NCBI GenBank assembly: GCA_009760855.2
Contig: WPIO01000080.1
Coordinates: 1,185,001-1,249,000, forward strand
Length of the DNA stretch: 64,000 nucleotides
Origin: Cristatella mucedo
Taxonomy: Eukaryota; Bryozoa; Phylactolaemata; Cristatellidae
Reading direction: 5' to 3'
Shown: positions 42,718-64,000 of the stretch, in pieces
Layout of the letters: each line of letters starts with the position of its first letter
How positions within the stretch are numbered: position 1 is the stretch's first letter
Notes under the pieces: generated by a model
What the model was told of the DNA's origin: nothing
The model's database searches: none
Seen by the model: the letters and a program-made list of their open reading frames with translations, nothing else
Made by a program: the position numbers and the translations under genes

Positions 42718-42906
42718 GCGAGCGAGCCCCTCTCCCCACCTACTTCGGCTGCTCGCAGCAGCCAGCGATTGACCCCGTCAGCATTCGCCCTCGATCGGGG
42801 ATCGGTCACGTGGGCAAGGAGGAGCCCTAGTTCCGCATTCTGTACTCTGGTGCAGCAGCGCAGCGGTGCTTTCCCAGGGAAACGCTCCCCACTTTGCGCT
42901 AGGAAC

Positions 42907-56895
<13,989 letters not shown>

Positions 56896-57451
56896 GTAAG
56901 CAGTGGTGGAAGCTGCCGTCCTCCCCTCCCCCCCCCCCGGTCAGCGTAGCCCCGGCCCCGCACTTCCCGGCATCGGCGGCTTGTGCGTCAGCCGAAAAAC
57001 TTGCCAAGGAGGCCATCTTAAGTTGTGCATCGGGAGTTGTGTAGGGAGAAATGTCCAGGGGCGGGCAGGTGGCACGGAGGGGGGCCCTCTTTTACCTCAG
57101 ACCTTTGACTTCTGCAGTGCACGGCAGTGCCCTTGGCCTTCCTGTGATTGGCTGCCTCTGGCGATGTGAAGTTTGGATCGTCCTTGGCTTTACATGGGTC
57201 GTGCCCCCCCCCAGGAGTTGTGCTAACTAAAGATGCTCGACAAACTTTTGACCTTGACCTTGGGTTCTCAGATGGCTCTGCAGTCACCTGACTTGGTCTG
57301 ACTTGTGCTCTGACGCTGACAGGTCGCCGAAATTCACGAGATCCACAAACTGGCTTTCCAGCTACAGCGATTCACTTTTTTCCGGAAAGGAACCGGTGCC
57401 TCCTGCTTGTCGTCAGAGCTCCTCGTGCATCCTGCAGCGCTGCTTCGCCAG

Positions 57452-57501
57452 CGTATGGCCGAGAGCAGCGCTGCTTCGCCAGCGCTGCTCTCGGCCATAC
57501 G
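57452..57501. repeat. Perfect 22-bp hairpin
   Basis: cgtatggccgagagcagcgc and its exact reverse complement around a 6-base loop (cttcgc, 57474-57479). Confidence 0.95.
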
Positions 57502-57944
57502 GCGCCATGCTCTTAGCTCTCTGCCAGTTCTTCGGGCGTTTCGACCAAGCACAATGAGGGCCAGCAATGGGGGGCAGGTGCGAGTGTGCCCATAAGAAAT
57601 GTTTTACGAATCGTGCCGATTGCCACCCTCTGCATAGGGCAGCGGAAGCCGTAACAAAACGGCAGCTGTTTGAAAGTTAGTAGTTTTGATGCATCTGCCA
57701 CCGTCGCTGCTATCGAGACCGCTCGTTGGGCGGCTCGTCTGACCGACGAACTTCTGGGGACGATCTGCTGCTGCAGGTCAGCAGTAGATGCAAAGCATCT
57801 TTTTAGCGATTCTTTGAGCAGCTAGTGTGTGCGCGCGGCGTGCCGCGCCTCGCGACATGCCAGCATGCTTGGCACGCAAGCGTGTCGCTGGGCTAGAGCG
57901 GTTGTCTCCACTGCCGCCGTCTCCTGCAGAGGACTGCGACGATC

Positions 57945-58010
57945 TAAGAGAGGAGTGCAGCGCCTGCTACTCGGTGGTGGAAGCAGTCTCGCAGCAGCAG
58001 CAGCAGCATT
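57945..58010 (+). CDS. Possible 3' coding exon ending in poly-Gln
   Basis: After ctcctgcag at 57937, the frame reads EDCDDLREECSACYSVVEAV, five Gln, His and a stop near 58008-58010. The acceptor is good, but joining from 56895 directly would make a stop codon, so another exon must lie between. It may be the acidic C terminus of the PSTPIP-like gene or chance. Confidence 0.25.
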
Positions 58011-59055
58011 AGCAGTCCAGCCACCCAGCGGCGGCTGCTGCAACGCACTCAGCAGCAGCAGCAGCGGGATGCGTCGTCTGCACAAGCAGCAGTTACGACG
58101 GGAGGCGGCAGGAAGCGGCAGCGGAAGCAGCCTCTCCGCCTCTGCCTCCTCCGTCTGGCGAGCCGACGAAAGGGTCGCGTGCCGCAACCGACTCGAAGCC
58201 CGGCGCTCGTCGCTCAGGAATGGGGCGCGGCCGCTGCCGACTGCGGCAGAGCAGATCGGTCGTCGGCCTGCTGCTGCTCTGCAGTCGCGACCTTGCTGGT
58301 CGCGACCTTGCCGAGTGGCTGGGGGCGCGAGGCGGCGGACGTGGCAGGACGCGGCCACCTGCAACGCCAGCACGAGCGAGAGGAGGCAGCTGCTGCTCCG
58401 GTCTCGGCAAGGCCCTAGTGCCCTGCCACGTGCGGGGAGCTTTGCGCAGAGAGAGAGAGAGAGAGAGAAGGGGGAGGGAGAGAGCTTGCAAATTGCTGTT
58501 TAACAGAAAAGCAAACTGAGAACACGTGTCACTTTTCTTGACAACGAAAAGCTTGTGACAAAAAACCCCCGCAGGCTTTTGCCGCCTGCTGCGAGCCCCA
58601 AATCTCCGAGCGCGCTGCAGCAGTGGCGCCATGCAGCGCATGCGACTAGCGACAGCCTGACGACGACGAGCAACGAAGTCCGAACTGGCTGGAGCGAAAG
58701 TCAGCTGAGACCACGACGTCGGCAGGCTCTACCGATTTCCGGCGGCAGCCTGCTACCGCTGCTCCGGTATCTGCGGGAGCTCTCTACGAGTGGACAAGCC
58801 GCCAGGCAGGCGGTCGTTTTTGTGCGTGCAGCAGCCATCTTTGTATGGCCACGCCCCTACCGAGAGCACTGCACTTCGGCCGCTGGCCGGGTCGGACGAG
58901 CGTGGCGCCGAATCCTCGCCAACCAGTTCGGGGTAAGCAGTCGGCTGCGAGCAGTGGAAGGAGCATTCACCAGCGGAAGCAGCAGTCAGCACCCCTCACT
59001 GGCAGGCGGCTGCGGCCGTCCAATGCTGGCTGGAGCGCATCCACAGATGAGCGCC

Positions 59056-63281
<4,226 letters not shown>

Positions 63282-64000
63282 CTGCGAGCGCAAAGAAGTG
63301 CAGGGAACGGCCGCCTCTGCACGTCTGCGAGCGCCGTGCAGAGGCGGCGCGTGGCTCAGGCGGCCGCTCGCTCCCGAGGCTCCCGCGGCTGCCTGAGCCA
63401 CGGACACGGCTAGTGTGTGCCTAGTGTGCGGCGGGGCTAGATTTACGCCCTCCCGTCGTACGGCGGAAGGGACGGTGCATGCCGAGTGCTCGAGCAAACT
63501 TGCGGCACACTTTTGCTGCTGCGTCAGCAACGACCGCCAACGCCAGTGAGTGTGAGAGTGCGCGCGGGACTGCAGACTTTGCTGCGGCCCTGCTGCCGCT
63601 GTCAATAGACCAATGGCATGTCCGAACGAAGAGCGCATTCGCTGGAGGATTATTGCTAAAATTGCTATTGAAAATATAGTTATCCTTTGTCGTGTAATTA
63701 TGCACATGGGCTCGGTTGGCAGGGACTGGACGGCTGTGTTGCGATGGAGCCAGGTCGCCTGCTGCTGGGGCCCGGGGTCTGACCTGTGATCATGGCCGGA
63801 TGTGCAGTGACGAGAGGTCACCGGGGCTTTTGGAGAACGGAAGTTGTCCGAGAAAGTCATGGTGCTCAATGCTCCTTCCGCCTCGCCGAGTTATGCACCT
63901 GGATGCAGGCGTGCTCCGGCCATGCACGCAAGGACCGAGCGATAGCAGGCTCGTTGTTACGGCTTGTATATTCCACGGTCCCCTGTAGCGTGTTCGCGAC
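63282..64000. other. Upstream RUNDC1 intron or N-terminal region
   Basis: The coiled-coil exons expected before 63281 (minus strand) could not be identified here and may lie outside the window. Confidence 0.4.

Noticed and set aside
57829-58503. 224-codon plus-strand frame and 183-codon minus-strand frame at 57.8-58.4 kb
   Set aside because: Ala/Arg/Ser-rich composition in GC- and CAG-rich DNA, open in both strands, no known motif.

Overview
The window is animal (metazoan) nuclear DNA, probably from an invertebrate. Its genes are split by GT-AG introns with conserved phases. It carries L2/CR1-type LINE fragments, tRNA-derived SINEs, LTR copies and very long microsatellites. There are no bacterial features. 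Exons are GC-rich and many introns hold AT-rich or CT/GT arrays. The species cannot be named from the sequence. All gene models below were built by reading exons, splice sites and phases by eye.

Five protein genes can be supported. (1) About 2.88-15.76 kb, plus strand: a type II membrane protein with a gamma-glutamyltransferase (GGT) fold, 13 exons. A Ser/Thr-rich stalk of about 350 residues lies between the membrane anchor and the GGT domain, and several catalytic residues, including the nucleophilic threonine, are replaced. (2) 17.14-23.50 kb, plus: an immunoglobulin-superfamily single-pass receptor (signal peptide, three Ig-like exons, transmembrane segment, Pro/Ala-rich tail), 6 exons. 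(3) 27.30-36.68 kb, plus: an LTO1 (ORAOV1) orthologue, three of its exons found. (4) 42.91-56.90 kb, plus: an F-BAR protein of the PSTPIP family, nine exons found with matching phases; no SH3 domain was seen. (5) 59.06-63.28 kb, minus: a RUNDC1 orthologue, seven exons covering the RUN domain and the C terminus; its N terminus lies beyond what could be read. PSTPIP and RUNDC1 are tail to tail.

The rest is repeats. A LINE family with a 3' tail ending in (ATT)n is present in about a dozen truncated copies. A tRNA-derived SINE family (SINE-A) shares that tail and is probably mobilised by it. A second LINE family appears as 3' fragments, one of them interrupted by a family-1 insertion. A second SINE family (SINE-B) has a good B box. 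Two inverted LTR-like copies of 1.0-1.3 kb (40.63-41.94 and 51.31-52.31 kb) flank the 5' half of the PSTPIP gene. Many minisatellites occur, including a 27-bp array made of CACGTG E-boxes, and several perfect or near-perfect palindromes.

The most unusual items are the apparently inactive, mucin-stalked GGT homologue and the adjacent IgSF receptor. The receptor's proline-rich tail is of a kind that PSTPIP-type adaptors bind in vertebrates, although that link is speculative here.
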